From assembly GCA_034509925.1 (NCBI GenBank), contig CM067527.1:9444501-9508500 (forward strand): 64,000 nt of DNA, read 5' to 3'. The notes beneath the pieces are model-generated. The model saw only the letters and a program-made list of their open reading frames with translations. It was not told the DNA's origin and made no database searches. Shown here one piece after another: positions 60,409 through 64,000 of this stretch; the stretch's first letter is position 1, and the number at the start of each line of letters is the position of its first letter. A program made the position numbers and the translations under genes. The DNA is from Hirudinaria manillensis (lineage: Eukaryota > Annelida > Clitellata > Hirudinida > Hirudinidae).

Positions 60409-63400
60409 CTTTCGTGCTAATAAATGCTGACTTGTTAGCTGTTCTTTGTACGTTGACCTAAACTATTGTGATATAACCAAATAATTGTAACCATTATATT
60501 GTTTATTATGCTTGCCATGTAATTACCCTCTTGAGCATCTTCAGGCATTATTACTATCAGTAACTGTTATAGTGTAACTCCATTATAGTTTATTTTATCT
60601 GAATTATTATTATTATTATTATTGTTGTAATTTAATTATGTTTAACTAAACAGACAAGAAGGCTGTCAAACAGCTTGGGTTTGCTTACTTCCTCTACCTC
60701 CTCATCTATTCTGGTCTCGAGTTCACCTTGACATTCCTCACTCACAGCAGATTTTCCTTTGACAAGTTAATTCCTTTACGATTGTTATTTTATTATACAA
60801 AGTTAAGCTATTCTTTCACATTTAATGTTTATTATTAATGTTAGCTTGTTATGTTTAATAAATACTGTTTATTATGTTATTTTATGAACCGAGAGTTCAT
60901 GATTATTGAACCATGATAATGATAATGATGATGATTCTCTCCGACAAACTCTCCGTCTCTCCCAACCCAATCCACCCAACCCCTCACGAACTCAAACTGC
61001 CACCCTCCCATCCAACCCATCGAATAGTCTATTGCTTATCACAACTCCAAAGAATTGTTTTAAGTACCAGTTTGAAATTGTGTTGTTCTGTAAAATATTT
61101 TATGTAATTTTTCTCCTCTTTCGAAGAAGTACTGAAAAAAAAACAATAAACAACGGTTAAATGGATAAAATATTAAAATGTGAACTTTTTTTTAATATGC
61201 TAATTATGCCTTCCATTGATTTAAAATTGTCAGAATGCAACAGGGAAGAATGTTCTTCTTCATGGGCGTTGTGATGATAATGATACACGGTAAGCCTTGT
61301 TTTGGCCAGCATTTAGGAAGATAATATAAATATCAGCAGTATCAATGTTGATAAATCCTTGGTGTGTTTAAATTACATCATTAAATCTTTTATTTATTTA
61401 TTAGTTAGTTAGTGCAGTGTTTATGATAATCTCACTGTCTGTTATGACGTCTAGGGTTAATTGATAATATATTTGATATCACTGAGGATTGTTTACTCTA
61501 AAAGGTGGTGTTGTCAGGAGGGTAAAGTCAGGAAATGAAATAAAAACAGTCCTTCAGGTTGATATATCTTGTTTACTTATTTATTTATTTATTTGTTTAT
61601 TTAATTATTTATTTATTTATTTGTTTGTATAAAATGTTTGCAGCTTAAATTGGATCAATGACGCTGTCAATAATATTACTATTATTACAATATCTGGCAT
61701 TGAGACATTAATCGTTGGTCAAAACAATCATTGACATGACAGGTCATCATTTCTAAAATCATCATCATCATCATCATCATAAATTCTTCGTCATCATTTT
61801 TAATATCTCTGCAAGATCCTCCGATCGGCTTATTAATCATAAACGTTCAAAGTCACTTATTTGAAGTTCAGGAGCTGCTTTTAATCCTATATTAATCTTT
61901 TATTAATCCAATTAATTCATTAAAACCACATTTAATCAAATAGAAATTGATTGAAATATTAGCAAACTTATGATTTACAAAAATTTGTGATCGTGGATGA
62001 TAATTAAGCACTATGCTTAGGAGTGATGAATTTAATAATTAATGGTTGATTAATTAATTTTAATTTATTTATAATTAAACTTGTTAATAATTATATTTAA
62101 TTGTTATTGTTGTCATTAAGGGTATATTCTTTCTCATCCCTTCCTTCATAATCATTGGAGTAGCATACAACCAGATGATGCTCTATCTTGGCCTCACACT
62201 TTTCTCATATGGTTAGTTGAATGTGTTTCTGTTAGTAATGGTTCTATTTATATAGTTAAATTAATTAACTGATTACATATTTTCATTAGTATTTATCATG
62301 TTCTTGCTTATTATGGTATACTATGCATCTTCTTTATCAAACTTATGTTATCAAACTTTATGTTAACTTATAAACTGTTAGTTATTATAATAGTTAATTA
62401 TTATTATTATTATGCCTAAGTGTTTGCTCAATTAATTAATCAACTCACATCTTTACTTTTCTGTGGTGAGATGAAAAAGTAGGCAGTTGAATAAATTGAC
62501 CGACATAATCGGTATATTTTACACTCTCGGAAGGAGCCTGTTTTGTATTGAGATTTCAGTCACTCGTGGCTCAGAGACTGCTACCTTGTGAACAATATGC
62601 TAATTGAAGCTCGCAATGACTTGACATAATTGCATGCATTATCCATGTTGTTTGTTTTGAATCCAGTAGGTTAAACTAGCATTTTTGTGTTGAAAATTAC
62701 TATCGCAGCCTTGAACCTTGTGAGGTCAAATTAATTGCCGCATCCAAGCATCGATCGCGTCGTTCCTAATCTTCGAATCTTTTCAAAAGCTTCTGCAGTG
62801 GTTGTGCCTTGCGCCACGGCAGAGATTTCCCACTACGGCTCGGACGATCAGAAGGGTGCCATCATGGGCATCTTTAGATCTCTGGGAGCATTGTCCAGAA
62901 CTCTTGGACCAGTGACTGCTTCTACAGGTAAAATTCTACAGTTTGAGATTATTTAAAAGATTGACAATTTATTATTATTTTATTAATGTATTTAACATCA
63001 ATTCATATTGTTAAATTTTTATTAGTCCATCAGAATGGCTTTTAGAAATTTTGTTTAGAACGATGTGGTGATGATGATGATGCTGACATTGGTGTGGGGT
63101 CCATTCAGTAGTTGTTTCATTGTTAAACTCATAGTATTGGAAATGACAAACATTTGAAATTTGCTAAGTTACATTTTGCATTCATCAGCTATCTAACAAT
63201 AGTTACCAAAAGCAGATAATTAAGCCTACACGAGTGGCCAGCAAACAGTATAAGAAGCACCCTGAGGCTTTGCTTTCATATATTTAATATTCATGACTTT
63301 GATTTAATTGTGTCATTCATTCAGTTAATAATTCATTCCAGTTTACTGGTGCCTCAGTCCAACGTTGTGTTATTGCATTGGAGCTGTTGCTCTTCTTGTT

Positions 63401-63442
63401 CCTATGATGCTCCTGAAGGTCATTGCACCGAAGATCAGTTGA
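57591..63442 (+). CDS. MFSD10: MFSD10/TETRAN-like major facilitator transporter
   Basis: Twelve exons, 1,329 nt, 442 residues (human MFSD10 is about 455): 57591-57728, 58091-58187, 58432-58535, 58675-58833, 59510-59698, 60235-60325, 60654-60765, 61234-61289, 61505-61557, 62121-62211, 62790-62927, 63342-63442. The start has A at -3. TM1 (IILFISLVVDLLAFTVILPLLP) is followed by a luminal loop (YVRGIVGAPDTPKWNSVLFGG). The MFS motif A loop reads GTLSDVYGRKP. The C-half carries GGVVRRVKSGNE and DDQKGAIMGIFRSLGALSRTLGP, both typical of MFSD10. By homology it is an organic-anion or drug-type transporter of the plasma membrane or inner membranes. It is divergent from ASPM, with 3 kb between the starts. 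Confidence 0.93.
58632..58663 (+). repeat. (CAT)n run at an MFSD10 splice acceptor
   Basis: About ten CAT/ATC units end roughly 12 bases before the exon 4 acceptor (58675) and occupy the position of the polypyrimidine tract. Repeat length could therefore affect splicing. Confidence 0.9.
60358..60411 (+). repeat. (GATT)n microsatellite
   Basis: Tetranucleotide run just after the donor of MFSD10 exon 6, within the intron. Confidence 0.95.
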
Positions 63443-64000
63443 AATTCAGGAAGAGAGATGATGATCGATCTTGATTGATCTGCGGCCGTGAAGCAAGATT
63501 TCCTTCATTTGTTGTCTATGCACTGGTTTATGCATGTTCTATTTTATGATATTTTATTTCAATGGTCCATTTTTCTCTTTTGATCTCTCTTTTGATTGGG
63601 ATTTATGCTTTTTCTCAGAACCAATTTGTTTCAATGAATCAAATGTCAATCTTTCAAAGAAGCTTTTGTTGAAAGACTGCCATCATGTCAATGATCTTGC
63701 TTTAAAATGCTTTTGGATCTGAAAAAAATTAATTTTAATGTCACTCATGATTCGTTAGTTGTGTCCTCTATCGATTCAGTGGGGCCTGTGTACTACATAA
63801 TGGTTTTCAAATTTTTGCTGGGAAGCGAAAGTTCTATTATTGGGGCCAGTTTGACAACTAGAGATATCACGAGTTGTGTAAACAAGCTAATTGCCAACAA
63901 GGCTCTCAATGATTGGGGCCTCGATTATTTTTTTTTTTGTTTATTCTGTTTTTTGAACTGAAAAGAAGCAACTAGAGCAACATCGATTTCGTCAGAATTT
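63443..64000 (+). other. MFSD10 3' flank
   Basis: Probable 3' UTR followed by unassigned sequence. A plus ORF at 63,707-63,961 (for example LTTRDITSCVNKLIANKAL) has protein-like composition but no recognised family and ends in a Phe/Cys run. No AATAAA follows the stop within the window. Confidence 0.4.

Overview
This window is nuclear DNA from an invertebrate animal. It is AT-rich by eye and full of (TTA)n and other simple repeats. Its genes have many short exons with GT-AG (sometimes GC-AG) introns, and they are animal-specific types: collagens, VWA and EGF modules, ASPM, a DH-PH-FYVE RhoGEF, and an MFSD10-type transporter. I cannot name the phylum. I saw no rRNA, tRNA, CRISPR or operon structure. 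All gene models were spliced by hand; each closes in one reading frame, with phases matching at every junction, except for the unresolved ASPM start.

Layout. (1) 1-5,109, minus: the 5' part of a collagen gene (collagen B) that runs off the left edge, with a signal peptide, a galactose-binding-like head and a long Gly-X-Y domain. (2) 8,702-22,309, minus: a complete 29-exon collagen gene (collagen A), about 1,740 residues, with signal peptide, VWA, collagen, EGF, VWA, VWA, EGFs, a transmembrane segment and a short tail. (3) 25,416-29,883, minus: an unrecognised type I membrane protein of about 411 residues with propeller-like repeats and a Thr-rich stalk. (4) 31,271-39,726, plus: an FGD-like RhoGEF of 586 residues. 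(5) 41,950 to about 54 kb, minus: ASPM/abnormal spindle, at least 2,915 residues. (6) 57,591-63,442, plus: an MFSD10/TETRAN-like transporter of 442 residues, divergent from ASPM.

The most striking result is the collagen pair. Collagens A and B share ten consecutive collagen exon lengths (132, 162, 180, 249, 180, 324, 144, 180, 180, 180 nt). Their two Gly-X-Y interruptions fall at the same triplets, yet the N-terminal heads are unrelated (VWA versus galactose-binding-like). This reads as a tandem duplication followed by exchange of the head. Collagen A is a collagen anchored by a C-proximal transmembrane segment, unlike the type II orientation of vertebrate membrane collagens. The three minus-strand genes on the left all encode secreted or membrane extracellular proteins. 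The three on the right are unrelated housekeeping or signalling genes.

Mobile DNA is sparse: a 5'-truncated non-LTR retrotransposon with a 15-bp target-site duplication inside collagen A, a possible short Helitron-like element in another of its introns, and a GC-richer island at 55.3-56.6 kb that may be a decayed element.
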